Below, one piece after another: positions 12,306-26,131 of a stretch of DNA of 64,000 nt. Source of the stretch: Annulohypoxylon bovei var. microspora. Taxonomy: Eukaryota; Ascomycota; Sordariomycetes; Xylariales; Hypoxylaceae. Below the pieces are notes generated by a model. It was given only the letters and a program-made list of their open reading frames with translations, made no database searches and had not been told where the DNA came from. The stretch is taken from positions 1-64,000 of the forward strand of contig MU405240.1 of NCBI GenBank assembly GCA_022836615.1, given 5' to 3'. Both the position numbers and the translations under genes were made by a program. The stretch's first letter is position 1. Each line of letters begins with the position of its first letter.

Positions 12306-14076
12306 AGTAGTGTGATTCAGTTCTTTTCGGTCATACTGGGGTTATGGGTTTCTATATTGCTTTCTAATGGATACCTCTTGCCATCTTTCGCCTCAGTACG
12401 ACGGGGTGTTAGAGGCCTGCTTGTCATGTGAATGAACATGACAATCTAATTTTTATTGTGTATATTTCTGGCTCTGCGGTTAGGAGATGGCAGGCATTCC
12501 TCAACAGTTACTCGGTGGATGGATGTTGCGTGGGGGATTGGTACACGATACGTTTCGCAGCATTCAAGGGTGGCCGTTCAGGATGGGCAAGTCCCGGCGT
12601 CTGTATTTGCTTGTGTGGATCCTACACGAAGCCATCGACCATAGCCTTCTTCGGTAGGATTTGCAGAGCAAGGGGGTAACCTTTCCTAAGCCGTGGGTTA
12701 GTGGATAGGAGTCCCGGCGGACGAGTTGGTAGTGAGGCGGGGCGAAGAGGATCTCGGGAGTACACATCACGAGCACTGACTCGGTGGAATATGGCTCTTT
12801 GCAGAGAACCAAAATCGCTCAATAAAATCGTTGATTTCTATTTGTTACAATAATTTTCCGAAGTGTACTTGTACTTTCCTTTTAATGTTGACTATTGCGA
12901 TTCGTCAACCCATGACCTTGAATGTGTAACGGAATTCTAGTGACACCCTCTTGACACTGGATTTCCGTACTTCAACACATTGTATATTGTAAGAAACAAC
13001 ACGAGTACTTAAGCAATGGTAGGTCTGGTTGTCGATGGCTTGCGCTAGCTAACGTTGTAATCATCTGTTCCGCAAATATTTGATTGATATCAAAGTAGAC
13101 GTTAATTCTCACGAGGGTTAGTTAAAGTATAGGAACATAGGTTAAACGAGACTACTTCTATGTACCTAGGTAGTCGTTGACTTAAGTCTAGGGATCCGTA
13201 TGATTAGTTCTACAGACTTGAGGCTCTTCACTGATCGGCTGAGTTTATAATATGACATTTCATAGGATGGTAAGTCTTTACAGGATATTCCTGGATTCGT
13301 AAAAAGCAATACGGCTCTTTACATATGTACACCGCAAAAATTCGAGTCTTCAGCGGTTACCTAGTTAAAGTGCTGACCACCAATGGCGGTTAGTGAATCT
13401 TACTTGCATAGGACATATCCTTCCTCTGCCCCTATAGGCCCATAACAGTACCATTAAGTAATACCGACATTTGGCAAATTGTAAACTAGGACTAGATTTT
13501 GTCAATCGTTGAATAAATCGACTATTGGCCAACATATGTATATCCATATATACCTGTATTACAATTAATGTATTATGTGTTACATGCACATATAACTGTC
13601 TCTTATAATCTTGGACTTCTCTTCTCATCTTAGAGTTTTGCGCCTGACACAACCGACGCAGCGACGTCGCTCGGGGTCTATTTTTTACATAATTCTCAAT
13701 CCACGAAATGCTATGCCGTAGTTATACTCAACCGCGATTGGCGGGTGCCTTAGTCTTGGCACATAACGTCAGTTCTCGACATCGATTCCCCACCGGGGTC
13801 TTGTGATGAAGTTCCGGTATTGGCGAATTGCTTTTAGACTTACCCCACATTGTACTAGACACTCGCATGTAGTTTAGCGGGTATCTAAGTTCGTGCCTTA
13901 GCTCAAGGTTTATCTCTTCAAAGTTGATCGTCACTTGATAGGTAGGAGGTACCTACCTATGTTGGTGGCGGGGATAAGTATCTCAATTTTTCCACCTTTT
14001 ATCTTTCTCTCTAGTTTCTTATCTCTCTATCTCTTGGTCTACGAGTCATTTTCTTAAGGTGACACTCTGAAGAGCC
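12306..14076. other. Intergenic spacer, nothing assigned
   Basis: About 1.8 kb between the SUN stop and the MFS start. The first few hundred bases are the likely SUN 3' UTR; short overlapping frames near 12430-12820 and 13365-13930 match nothing recognisable. One ACCTAGGT palindrome lies at 13164. A C+T-rich stretch at about 13985-14060 just upstream of the MFS start is the likely promoter/leader. Confidence 0.55.
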
Positions 14077-15838
14077 ATGTCTTTGCAGCGTGTTGCATCT
14101 CTCGAGACCTTCGTCAATGTTCCCACGGAGGGCCGAAGATCGCGGCGGGGTTCTGCGACTTCCGTTGCTGCCTCCGAAAGAGCTCGGAAGCTGACCTTTA
14201 ATCCATTACCGGAGTCGTGGGGTCCAGTCTTTGATGGTCATGAAGAGGACCAGCTTGGTAAAACTCGCGGGGCTTTTGAGGTTCCGCAATGGAAACGTAT
14301 ACGTGAGTATCTATCTTTGGCTGTTGATGTTTAGCCATGTAGCTAATACCTAGGTTCGATATCTAGTCCAGGTTGCTGTTATGGTCGTAGTCTGCCTCTT
14401 CGCAGCAGGAATTGTGTTTGGATATGCTGCTTTGAAACCAGTCTTGAAGAAAGAGGGCGCATATCAAGACATGTGTGATGGTGGGGATACTTGTGTGGAA
14501 ATTCATCTTAATCTCATGTTCACTGTTGCGGCTGTGGCTACTAATGTTTGCGCTCTACCTGTCGGTGCCATCCTAGATCACTATGGCCCTCGAGTCTGTG
14601 GGATCATAGGTGCTCTGTTACTTAGTATTGGCGCACTTTTTATGTCCTTTGCCAAACGCCTGCCTTTCGACGCGTTCCTCCTTGGGTATCTCTTTCTTGC
14701 TTTGGGTGGTCCCTTTACATATATATCCTCCTTCCAACTGTCCAATGCGTTCCCTCGACACTCCGGCTTGATACTGGCACTACTTACAGGAGCATTTGAT
14801 GCATCGAGCGCTCTATTCCTCGTTTACCGCATCATCTACTTAAATACAGGGGGCTCTTTTGGGCATCACCAGTTTTTCCTCGGTTACCTTGTAGTGCCGG
14901 TGGTAATCATTATCGTCCAGTTCACGATACTCCCGAAGCAGTCATATAAGACAATGGGAGAAATGATCGAGGAATATGAAGCGCCTCCTTTCAGCGATCC
15001 CCCTACTGTATCTAACGCTGTGAATGCTGATGATCAGGTGGATGAGCAGACTGCACTACTCCAAGAGGAGCAGAGGGAGCACTACGAAAGTGTTGTGCAG
15101 GACATCGAGGAACTACTAGGTTCTGACGAGGCAGACAAAGACAAACAAGCTCAACGGGAGGAGGCTAAGAACGAGAAAAGTGGCGTTTGGGGCATAATGC
15201 ACAATCACACGGCCTTGGAGCAGATCCGCTCGCCTTGGTTTGTGTTAATATGCCTATTTACCGTCGTACAGATGACTCGGATCAACTACTTCGTCGCAAC
15301 TATCCGACCTCAGTACGAAGCTATCTTCGGTTCTGCGGAAAAGGCTATTGAGATCAATAACTTCTTTGACCTCGCGCTGCCTCTAGGCGGTATAATCTCA
15401 ATTCCATTTATAGGGGCTATCCTAGATCATACTAGCACCGTTGTTGTCCTCACGACACTCGTTACGGTCGCCACGACGATCGGAATCCTGGGTGTGCTGC
15501 CGTACACATGGGCCGCGTACACCAACATCGTCTTATTCGTATTATACCGGCCTTTCTATTACACGGCCGTTAGCGATTACAGCGCTAAGGTGTTCGGCTT
15601 CCGCACCTTCGGCACGGTCTATGGGACTGTTATCTGTCTCTCTGGCCTGTTCAACTTTAGTCAGAGCGGGCTGGATTATCTTTTCCATCGCACTTTCCGT
15701 GGTGACCCAGTGCCGGTAAACTTGTTGCTATTGTCGCTCGGCTTGGTCATTGGAGGTTGCCTGGTAGGGTACGTTGCCGTGAGTGTAAGGAGCTTGAGTA
15801 GTAAGAGGGCTGCTGGGTATGGTCGTGGGGAGTATTGA
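14077..15838 (+). CDS. MFS transporter, FMP42/SLC43-like
   Basis: Two exons, 14077-14302 and 14367-15838, encode 565 residues. The intron has donor GTGAGT and acceptor TAG at 14366; the nearer CAG at 14371 would break the frame. Joining gives an N-terminal cytosolic region, then WKRILQVAVMVVVCLFAAGIV as the start of the first membrane span. About 12 hydrophobic segments follow in two halves, separated by an acidic loop (DEQTALLQEEQ, coding about 14960-15190). The first-half cytoplasmic motif reads DHYGPR and the second-half equivalent DHTSTV. The layout and the AALKPVL motif fit the fungal FMP42-like group related to SLC43 amino-acid carriers; the substrate is unknown and transport of neutral amino acids is only inference. 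Confidence 0.88.
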
Positions 15839-17086
15839 GTGACTCGTCCATGTTTTTATCTCTTTGATGGTTTAGGGGCTGGTGGAATTCTGGATTTTGC
15901 ATGGCGAATTGTTTTGATTTGATTGAATGACGTATAGGGAGTTTGCTGCTTCGTATATCTGGATTGTAGCTATATATTAGACCCGAGGCTTTTTATATAG
16001 TACCTAGGTATTTACCTTCTGGTCTAGAATGGCGTTATGAATGAAAATGAAAACATAGAAATTCATATAAGCATCATCCTTAACTAGGTAGGCCTGACTA
16101 GAACCCACGCTGAGGACGATCGGTGAACGTTCGTGGGTAAAGTTATCTGATATTCGAGTCTAAAGGAACATGTATAGAATTGCCACTATGCTTCTGAATA
16201 CCTACCTATCTGCCTACTCAACTACATAGATTCATTACTTTTAGTATCTACCTAGGTGCCTGGTATGTGAGAGTAGTGCAGCCCCTTTTTTCTGGAATGT
16301 AGACGTCTTCGTGCCGGCATAAATGAGATGCCATTCTCGGATATGGTCGCTTGACAACAACTTCGCTTAAATCTCTTCCATTCTCATGGTGTGCATTGGC
16401 TCTGTTACGTTACAAAATATTTAGGAAGCTATATCTAAATGGTGTCACCTTAAATTGGAAACCCGAGGACTTCAGCAATTTCCTTGATATTTTATGGAGC
16501 TGTATATATTCGTAACAAGATTTAGCCCTAGGATCTCGGCCTTAAGTTCGAGGCTGTGTTACTAACCAACAACCCAGGCATCTAGATGGTCATTTCTTGC
16601 TCGTTTAGGTGATTGACAACTTATGTAGGCATATTAGGCTACGCCTCTTCATCGTAGAACTCGTATTCAAAAGTGACATATTATACATCAAAGATCTGAA
16701 TTTTGTAGCCCACTTTTCGAGGTACCATAAGTGGGAGTACTTTGACCTTGGCTCCGTAGCTCGTCCTATGTAGAGAAAGCGTTCACTGGGCTAGATCTTT
16801 CTGCAGCCTCACTCCGGTGAAGCTGGGTTTAATGCCTTGACTTAAAGGCATTCGTGTGGTGAATATATATCGGCAATTTAGTAACGCCTCCGGTGGGATC
16901 GGTATTAGGACTCAACCGCTATCGCGTTAAGCTGCCCGGTCCATCTCCGCTGGATCGTGTACTATGACCATTATAATCTATGTCATAGCACTATCGTTGC
17001 CTTTGCCATGATATTAGGCAGGTAATATTCTCGGCAGGTTTCTGTTAGAACTCGCAAACCGAGTATTCATTTGAATAGCTGCCTGA
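15839..17086. other. Intergenic spacer between convergent genes
   Basis: About 1.25 kb between the MFS stop and the PYM stop, so it holds two 3' ends. No open frame above 60 codons is evident. The 8-bp palindrome ACCTAGGT occurs at 16002 and 16250, with related ACCTACCT runs nearby. No RNA gene was recognised. Confidence 0.55.
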
Positions 17087-17680
17087 TCACCCTTCTTTCG
17101 TTGTCTCGGGCGCGTTGTCCGACTTGGGTTCGCCGTCGGCGTCAAATCCAAGCGCTTCGAGTTCTCTGACAAGCTCATTGATTTTGATCACCTTGGCAAT
17201 CTGTTCTGGCAGGAGAGATTCGCCGCCCTCCTTCTTGCTCTTCAAATCCTTTGCCTGCTTCAGCTTCTTCCTTAGGTTTCGGGCCTTCTTTTCCTTTTCA
17301 ACCTCGGGATCGACGACTTCTTCTTCTGCCTTGGCGGCACCTGCATCTCCGGGCACATTATCATCGGTCGTAGTCTTTGCCTTCTTTCTGGCTTCCCGAC
17401 GCTTGGCATTCTTATTGCTAGCAGCTGAGGCAGCTGCCGCTTCTTGCTTCTGCTCCTTTAACCCGTCTGCGCCGATAACACCGCCCTTGCCACGATTGCG
17501 GAATGACTCTGCAGTGCGGTTCTTATAGACTTCGACATCCTCTGGAGGTCTGTAGCCAGGGCGGATCTTAATCGCTTTTCGCGTAGTGCCATCTGCTCGC
17601 ACGGATTCTGGGATGTGGCGCTCGCCGGTATCGCCTGTGACGATGCCTGAAGTGGATGGTTTGGCTGGTTCGGAAGGCAT
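17087..17680 (-). CDS. PYM1: PYM, partner of Y14-Mago (exon-junction disassembly)
   Basis: Intronless, 197 residues. The N-terminal block (residues ~20-55) carries GERHIPESVRADGTTRKAIKI and RPGYRPPEDVEVYKN, the signature by which PYM/WIBG grips the Mago-Y14 pair. The rest is low-complexity, Lys/Glu/Ala-rich and charged, with a C-terminal helix (LPEQIAKVIKINELVRELEAL) like the conserved C-terminal part of the family. PYM releases exon-junction complexes from translated mRNA in the cytoplasm. Its presence fits an organism with many introns. The length is typical and the start is the first Met of the frame. Confidence 0.92.
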   Translation of the reverse strand: MPSEPAKPSTSGIVTGDTGERHIPESVRADGTTRKAIKIRPGYRPPEDVEVYKNRTAESFRNRGKGGVIGADGLKEQKQEAAAASAASNKNAKRREARKKAKTTTDDNVPGDAGAAKAEEEVVDPEVEKEKKARNLRKKLKQAKDLKSKKEGGESLLPEQIAKVIKINELVRELEALGFDADGEPKSDNAPETTKEG

Positions 17681-19604
17681 CGGGAGGGGTAGTCGAAGAT
17701 TAATAATTGAGAATAGTTCCTTTATTTGTATTCTTCAATCGAAAAAAAGATAAAAATAAACATCTAGAAATTGAGAAATGTAAAGACGTGAAATATGCTG
17801 TTTGTACTCTAGGTACATCAAAATAGAATATAAATGATATCGAATTGTAGATGGGTAAGTTTGGTAGGTACTATAAAGCCTGGTGGAACGAACATCCCAC
17901 CTGCCCTAAGATAAAAAAGTGGATCGTTCAATTAAGGAAGCTTTAACCAATTAGAAATAAGCATTTTCCAAAACCACCAATTCTTCGGCTGGAAACCTTG
18001 GAAAGCCGGAACTTACGTTTTTCGACTTTTAAGAACTTCGCGACGTCTGTCAAGAAACGACATCAATAATTGTCCTACCTAGCCTGAACCTCACTTTCGA
18101 ACAATCGGTCTCGACCATTTAGAAACCATTCGTCATGGTGTGTCCTATCCTCCTTTCTGCTTATCCATTGATGCGCCCCAACTAACTAATCGCGCAATAG
18201 GCTGCCGTTCGTCCTTTCTACAAGCAAGTCGACCACACCCACAACCATCAGATCCGCTGAACTGACCATATCTCGCGTAGCGCCCTTTTCCGAAGAAACT
18301 GGCAAATGCTGGGAGCCGTCTTTGCCTCGGCTTTCGCTTTCGAGATGTGTGTAGTGTGAATGCCTTCGCAGGATGGGCACTAGTTGCTGACGGAATTGTA
18401 GGCTGTATGACAGTGGCATGAACAGACTCTGGGACAACTACAACCGAGGGGTATGTGTTGTTTGGCGAAACTTTGTTTCGAATGATTTTGCTGACATGTT
18501 GAAAGCGACAATGGAAGGATATTCGATCCCGATACGTCGAGGAGGAATAAGCGGCAACGATCAACTCGCGACACTAGAGAGATGGAACACAAAGCAGCTT
18601 TCAGGGACGATAGGATGACTACAAAAATGTACAATTTTACCTTATAGATCGAAACCTTCGGACAGTATTCACACCACTATTCGCACAAAGCTACATGTCC
18701 ACTCTACTCTCTTCATGATGAGCAAATGTCCATACGATACCCTGAGAAATAATTACTTAAGCGCATTTCACGCCTCTTAAAAAGCAGCACTAAAGGAATA
18801 GGGTGACTTGTAGTTAGTCTTATGAGACCGACTCCTAAGCTATAAAGGTTAGTCGAATCATGATAAGCCTTCGTAATGAATTATATAGTATTCAAACCAA
18901 CAGGACGGGTGGATTATTCAGGTTACATAGCTCATCATACTATGTGCTCAAAGGAGAAAATCAACACATATCCATTAGAGGCATGGGACATGTGATTAAG
19001 AAGAGCATCTATTAGGCACAAATACTAGTAGTAGCATCAACCATCTATGATTGATACCTTATGTAATCCCACCTATAAATACATGGGTACAAGTAAGGTA
19101 GCATTAGAAAGCGAACACCCGCTCGCAGCTGCCAATAGATATGACGATTTGTGCTGCGACTCAGCTTATCAATTGATAAGAAACTTGTCGGTGTCAAAGG
19201 TGCGGTAGTAGGAGGGGGGGACCTTCCAGACGAAGCTTCTGAATCTTAATCCATTACTACGGTAATTGCCTTTTCACATACTTTTCTTCTTTATTGGGAG
19301 GCGTGCTGCAATCATTCGTCCTTACTACAGGTAGTATATAAGACTGAACAGTGGATTTTACTGTAATAAGATACCTACCTAACACACCAACACCAGCACA
19401 ATTCTATTGTCCCACCACATTCCGAGACAGACGCTGTTGACGCTCCACACTTGCCATTGCCACCAACCCATCGACTTCGAGTCCGTCCTTTGAATCTTCT
19501 CTATAAATTCTTTCATTGCGTGCACTGCCAGCCACCCCGATTTGTCTCCCGAGACGATATCTGTTTTCTCGAAACCCAATAATGATATTATACCGAGCCT
19601 AACC
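17681..19604. other. Divergent intergenic region PYM / UBR1
   Basis: About 1.9 kb between the PYM and UBR1 start codons, so it carries both promoters. Overlapping short frames at 18145-18640 on both strands have no family signature and I left them out. The frame of UBR1 extends 21 codons upstream of the chosen start. No repeats or RNA genes were recognised. Confidence 0.55.
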
Positions 19605-22600
19605 ATGGACACCGGACTGTCTACCCAGGAGCTGCAGCTCTGTCAGCATCTGATAGAGCTGCCCAGACGTTATGGATACCGATATGAAGAAGCTGCCTGC
19701 CGAGATTTATTATACAATCTCTTCTGGTCCATGGCTGGAGGCAGGCCTGAAAATCTACGATTATTCTTCCCTGATGGTAAGCTTACCCCGAAGAGTACAC
19801 TGAAGCTTAGAGAAGCCCAAGGAGCGGCAGATGGAGCCGAATACACCGAAGCTGCCCGCGGCAAGGCTTGCGGCCACATATTCCGAGCTGGGGAGGCTTC
19901 ATACAGTTGCAAGACATGCAGCACTGATGACACTTGCTGCCTATGCAGTAAATGTTTCAATGCTACAGATCATGCGGGTCATATGGTAAGGATCTCGATT
20001 TCACCAGGAAATAGTGGCTGCTGCGATTGCGGAGACCCCGAAGCCTGGAAGACCCCTATGTTCTGTACCATACATAGCGAGCGTGAGGATGATCAGTCGA
20101 AAGGAAAGGGCAAGGAGGTTGCTAGATTGCCCGACGAGGTCGTTTCTAACATTCGCATGACTATATCACGAGTCCTCGATTTCATCTGCGACGTCATATC
20201 GTGCGCTCCGGAACAGCTCCGACAACCGAAGACGAAAGAGTCCATCGAAAAAGATGAGAAGATGTCTCGTCTTGCCTCAACATACTGTGGAGGAGATGTC
20301 GACTCTCCTGAGGAGTATGCTTTATTACTTTGGAATGACGAGAAGCATACTGTGAAAGAAGTGCAAGATCAAGTTGCACGAGCCTGTAGCACGACTCTTG
20401 ATGAAGGATACAACAGAGCAGTGGAAACCGACTCGATCGGTCGGAGTATCCTAAAGTACGACACGAGTATCGAGAGGCTTCTGGCATGCTCGACTGTTCT
20501 TGAGCACATCAAGATAACCGTCACCATTCGATCATCGCGGGATACGTTCCGAGAGCAGATGTGCGGGACTATGATCGATTGGCTGAATGACATTGCGGGC
20601 TGCGTGGTGGGGAACGACCAAAACATCCTTCGAATGGTCGTCTGTGAGGAATTCCTGAAACCCTGGCGGAAAGGAAGTCCTGGAACACACGCTATGCCTG
20701 GCAAGGACGGTCTTGAGGATGAAGAGAAACTTGAGTACGATCCATTCGAAGCTCATTCGGCTACCATCTTCATTCAGCGCGCAAGATTCCTCGCAGAAAC
20801 TGGGAACGCGGCTACGCTAGCCGAATTCCTCGATACCGATGACGATGATGACGACGATGAAGAAGAAGATGAGGATATGGATGGCGGCAACCGAACCCCT
20901 TCTAGCGGAGAAGAGGACAACGAAGAAGAAGAAGAGGAAGAAGACGATGAGGATGTAATGATGGTAGACATGGGCCGGCCAGATGCAGGCGCCGATGTGA
21001 GTGTATCCGACTGGATCGCACCGGGTGTAGCGTCTCTCGAAGAGGAAGAAGCCACGATGGCAGGGTATCCGCCACCTCCGCCGCCTCCTCCAGTGCCGAG
21101 ACGTACGACTCGAGATCGGGACCTCACGCCGTCAGACTCAGATACCGCAGAGCCATTAATCGCCCCAACCGTATATGCGAAGGCGAACCTTGAGATTCCT
21201 AAGACTCCCGGTCTGTCAAAGGTGGATAAGTCAACACCTCCAAAGCCCGGGCGCTACTGGGTCGAAACGCCAGCGGCCTACATAGAGCGTGACACTATCC
21301 ATCCGTTTGAGGACGTCTTCCAACGAGTCCGTTTAGACTGGTTGATCCTCTTTGACCTAAGAATGTGGAAGAAAGTTCGTAACGACTTGCGCTCGCTATA
21401 CATTTCTACGGTTGTTACTATCCCCGAATTCAAGAGAGTTTTAGGCCTCCGGTTCGCTGCCTTATACACGACCTTGGCGCAATTATACCTCATAGGGGAT
21501 CGGGAACCTGACCACTCGATCATCAACATTTCCTTGCAGATGCTTACCACGCCATCTATTACCGCCGAAGTTGTGGAGAGGGGCAACTTTTTGACGACTC
21601 TCATGGCCATCTTATACACATTCCTAACTACCCGTCAAGTTGGCCATCCCTGGGAAGTCTCGTCTAGCGCTGTCCTCGGGTTTGATACAGGCTCGGTGAC
21701 CAATAGGCGAATGTACCATTTTTACGTCGATCTTAAATTCCTCCTCGGCTCACCTCACGTCCAAGAGCGAATGAGGACTGAAGAACGGTACCTAATGCAA
21801 TTCCTCGATTTGGTGAAGCTTCATCAGGGTATTTGCCCGAACATCCGAGCCGTTGGAGAGCATGTGGAATACGAAACCGATAGTTGGATCGGCGCCTCGT
21901 TGATGACGCGGGAGATCAACAGGCTTTGCAGGCTTCTATCCGGCTCTTTCCGGGGCCTCCCAGAACATGATTCCCCATATCTGTCCAAGGCTATTCGAAT
22001 GACGGCGAAGAGTGTCATCATCAATTCGGTCGGGGCCGAACGCGCTAGGTTCACTCAGGCCGAGATCAAGGATGAGATACGATTCAAGGCGCTAAGCGAC
22101 TTTGAATTCGCTGGAGAGGCTACTAAATTCGAGGTCGTCAAGTTCAACGTGGAGGAGCAGTCAATTAGTTTCCACCACGCGTTGCACTATACTCTCTCGT
22201 GGTTGATCGAGTGTGGGAAGCATATGTCTCCGCAACAGCTCAGGTCTATCTTGAACTTCAATTCACAAGAGCTCAAGCTGAAGCCTAGATCAATGGGCCG
22301 AAAAGCCATGCCTAGGCGGGAGTATTCTCCCGAAGATTATCTCATGGCTGCATTTGACTATCCTCTGCGCGTTTGTACTTGGCTTGCCCAGATAAAGGCG
22401 GGAATGTGGGTGCGTAACGGCATTAGTCTACGGCACCAGGCTGGAACATACAAGAATATCCTACACAGGGATGTTACTCATGCCCGAGATATCTTCTTAT
22501 TACAAACGGCGATGGTTGTTTGTAATCCGAGCCGCGTCCTCGCCTCTATCGTCGATCGATTCGGCATGGAAAGCTGGATCAAAGGGTTGTTTGAACTTAC

Positions 22601-25600
22601 TTCAACCGCCCAGGATGAGATTCAGCATCTTGACGTGGTCGAGGATATGATTCATTTCCTAATTGTCCTCCTGAGTGATCGGACTTCCCTCATACCCGTC
22701 AAGGATGAACAGCAGACGCACCTAATGGCAATGCGCCGGGATATTACCCATGTCTTATGTTTCCGACCGCTGTCCTTCAATGAGATAGCTAGCAAGCTTC
22801 CTGAGAAGTTCCATGAGCATGAGGACTTCCAACGTGTCTTGGATGAGGTGGCTACATTTAAATCTCCCGAAGGTGTCTCAGACGTTGGAACCTTTGAACT
22901 AAGGCCGCAATTCATTGAAGATATTGACCCGTATATTGCTCACTACAACAAAAATCAACGAGAGGAATCGGAGGCTGCTTACCGCAAGTGGGTGGCTAAA
23001 AAGACGGGCAAGCCTGCCGAAGAGATTGTCTACGAGCCCAAGCTGCGGCCGATTGAATCCGGTATCTTTGTGGGATTGCCTCAATTTACAAGTACTGGGA
23101 TGTTCGCGCAGATCATCTACTACTGCCTTTTGTATCCTCTTGTTGCTGCCAAGTTAACGCCCAAGGTTCAGTTCACTAGGATAGAAACATTCCTACAAGT
23201 TGTATTGCACCTGATTCTTATTGCTATTGCCGAGGACAAGGCAGAAGCAACAGAGCCTACCGCTGGAGCTGGATCTTTCGTTTACATCGCCTTGACGACG
23301 CACGCCCGCAGTAATTTCATGCAGGATGCCCCGGCCGCAAAGACTATTGTGTCCCTCCTAGATATGATGTCGACAAAGGAGGAGTTCAAGACCTGCCACG
23401 CCAAGATTGCACTAATTTTGAAGAGAATGAGACAGAAATACCCACAGCACTTCGATATGGCCTATACACGGTTGGGCATACCGGTGGATCGGATCGACAC
23501 GGCATCACCAGCCAGCACTCACAATGCTGAAGAGGAACGCGAACGAAAGAAGAAAGCCGCGCTCGAACGACAAGCCAAAGTTATGGCACAGTTCCAGCAG
23601 CAGCAGAAGAGTTTCCTAGAAATGCAAGGGGACGTCGACTGGGGTGAAGAAGAGTGGGATGACATGGACGAAGCCAAACCCGTGGAGGAGCAGAAGAATT
23701 TTTGGAAATATCCAAGAGGCACCTGCATATTATGCCAGGAAGATACCGATGATGGGCGCCTCTATGGGACCTTCGCGCTCTTCACTGAGAGTAAAATCCT
23801 TCGACAGACTGATCTCCAAGACCCAGACTTCGTCAGGGAGGCCGCAAACACGCCAGTGGATCTTGACCGCTCAGCCGAGACAATACGCCCGTTCGGCCTC
23901 GCCCATGAAAACAGAGAGACTGTAGAAAAGATAAAGGCTGATGGACAGACATTTGTTTCCGAGAGGCAAGGCCTCGGCAAAGGGTTTTCGGCCAAGCTAT
24001 GCCGAACGGGACCCGTGTCTGTTGGATGCGGTCATATAATGCACTTCAGCTGCTTCGAAATGTATATGGAAGCAACAATCCGCCGACATGGGCATCAGAT
24101 TGCTCGCCATCATCCCGAATCGTTGGACCGTTTAGAGTTTGTGTGTCCTCTCTGTAAAGCCCTCGGGAACGCGTTCTTGCCCATATCCTGGGATGGTAAA
24201 GAAGAGTCTTACCCGGGGGTCTTGCAAACAGATACAGATTTTTCTTCCTTCATATCCACAAACATGGCAGATCCCCATTACTCAATAATAAGGCGAGACC
24301 AGTCTCAAACTGCGTTTGTCAGCTACTTGCGGACAAAGATGCCAGACCGTCTCGAGAAAACCAGCGCCAACCAGTCGCCCTTTTCCGTCTGGGAACCGAC
24401 CCCTTTCAGATCCGTACCCTCGGTTTCATCTTCCAGTGACACATTTTCCCTCGCGGCTACTCCCTCATCGAGCGTACGGTCACACTCGCCGTCAGAATCG
24501 CAGCACGGCGATAAAGAGTTGATGCTAACATATCGACGTCTACGAGACACGCTTCGCAAGAATAAACTCGTGAAGGACCCTGAGAACGAAATCAGAGACG
24601 ATGATTTGTATGCTAGCGACACACTGGCGCAGTCCGTGGGTTACTCGATTTCTGCTGCCGAGGTCCAACAAAGAGGCGTTGAAGCTCAGTACGGGATGAC
24701 TTTAATCGAACGGATGCCTGAGCAACTCTTAGTCCAGCTTCGAATCCTATCCGAGACAGTATCATCATACATCGCGGTTTGTGGGCTTAGGCATGCAGGG
24801 GATAACCAGGTCGAGATGGAATTCCGCCAAAGCAGTGAGCGCCAGTTTTGTCAACTCTTTTCCTCGCAGTACTACGATACGACCTTGGGAACTGAGCATC
24901 GGCCATTTGATGAATTTCCGCCGCTATTAAGCCAAGACATATTCACCTTTTTGTGCGAGACCATGTTCGGCGTCTCTCTTGCGCAGAACATAGATCCGAT
25001 GCATTTAGTTCGACTATGCTATCTCGCTGAGATTGTCAAGGTCGTCTACAACGTATCCCAGAACCTAACACTTTCAAGATGGCTCGAATACATGGGCAAC
25101 CGAAATGTGGACGATCCTGCAATGAACAATTTTTCCAACTTCTTCCACTACGTTATTGTAGCTAGGATGAATTTGGAACCATCTGGTGATCAACCTAACC
25201 TCGGGTTTGACCAGCCAGGCTTAGACAGTTTAGAAAGCCTTCACTCGTTCGTCAGGAAGTACGCCCTAGTGTTCTTGCGAAAGGTCACGATCCTTCTCCA
25301 TGTTCATCTTGGAGTTGATTTCAACAGCCACATCTCTCCAGTTCCTGAAGCAGACGAGCTAACGCGTCTAACGGCCGCGCTACGATTACCATCTTTTGAC
25401 GAGATGTGCACTGCCTTGACGCCCTTAAGTACTCAGTTCGGCTGGCCGCCACGTATAGAGGCTATGATTAAGGGCTGGTTACGCCATCAAATACGTGCGT
25501 ACACCACACGATTTCTAACTTCCGGAAAGGGCATTGAAGAGTCCCCACCCATCTCTGCTCAACTAAGCCATCCTGGGATCTTCGAGCTCGTGGGTTTGCC

Positions 25601-26131
25601 GAGGAACTTTGATACTCTAATCGAAGAGTGCGCCAAAAGGAGATGTCCCAAGACTGGCAAAGACTTAGCCGATCCCATCGTGTGCCTAATGTGTGGTGAC
25701 ATCTTTTGCGGACAAACTATGTGCTGTCTCATGGAATATTCGGAACCCGGGCCTGACAAACCACTGATGAGGATCGGGGGTGCACAGCAACATATGCTGT
25801 TCAAGTAAGTTATCACAGATCTCACGTCGCTTATCATATTTATTAACCCGGCTCCTTCATTAGATGTCAGGGTAACATCGGACTTTTCATCAACATCCGC
25901 AAGTGTGCCATCTTCTACCTGCACCGTACGTCAGGTAGCTTTAGTAACGCGCCTTACATCGACAAGTACGGAGAGGTGGATATCGGACTACGCCACGGGC
26001 GTCAGCTCTTCCTCAACCAAAAGCGCTACGACTCGATGTTGCGCAACATGTGGCTCAGCCACGGCATACCCAGCTTCATTAGCAGAAAGCTAGAGGCAGA
26101 TATAAATAGTGGTGGATGGGAAACAATATGA
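19605..26131 (+). CDS. UBR1: UBR1-type E3 ubiquitin ligase (N-recognin)
   Basis: Two exons, 19605-25804 and 25864-26131, encode 2155 residues, the usual size for UBR1. I chose ATG 19605 because it sits in an ACCATGG context; the frame opens 63 bp earlier. A UBR box at residues ~88-160 has the Cys/His pattern CGHIFRAGE...CDCGDPEAW that binds destabilising N-terminal residues. An Asp/Glu-rich tract lies at ~412-455, followed by a proline run. A RING-H2 finger spans ~1372-1520 (CILCQ...CGHIMHFSCFE...CPLCK) with a long insert. The C-terminal UBR1 cap is only complete after the intron: CQGNIGLFINIRKCAIFYL, then GRQLFLNQKRYD and ISRKLEADINSGGWE. The enzyme marks N-degron substrates for the proteasome together with a Rad6-type E2. 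Confidence 0.95.

Noticed and set aside
18145..18634. Overlapping frames on both strands upstream of UBR1
   Set aside because: Mutual shadows without recognisable domains; no support for either strand.
19542..19604. Upstream Met for UBR1
   Set aside because: The 21 extra codons lack family similarity and the ATG at 19605 has the better ACCATGG context.
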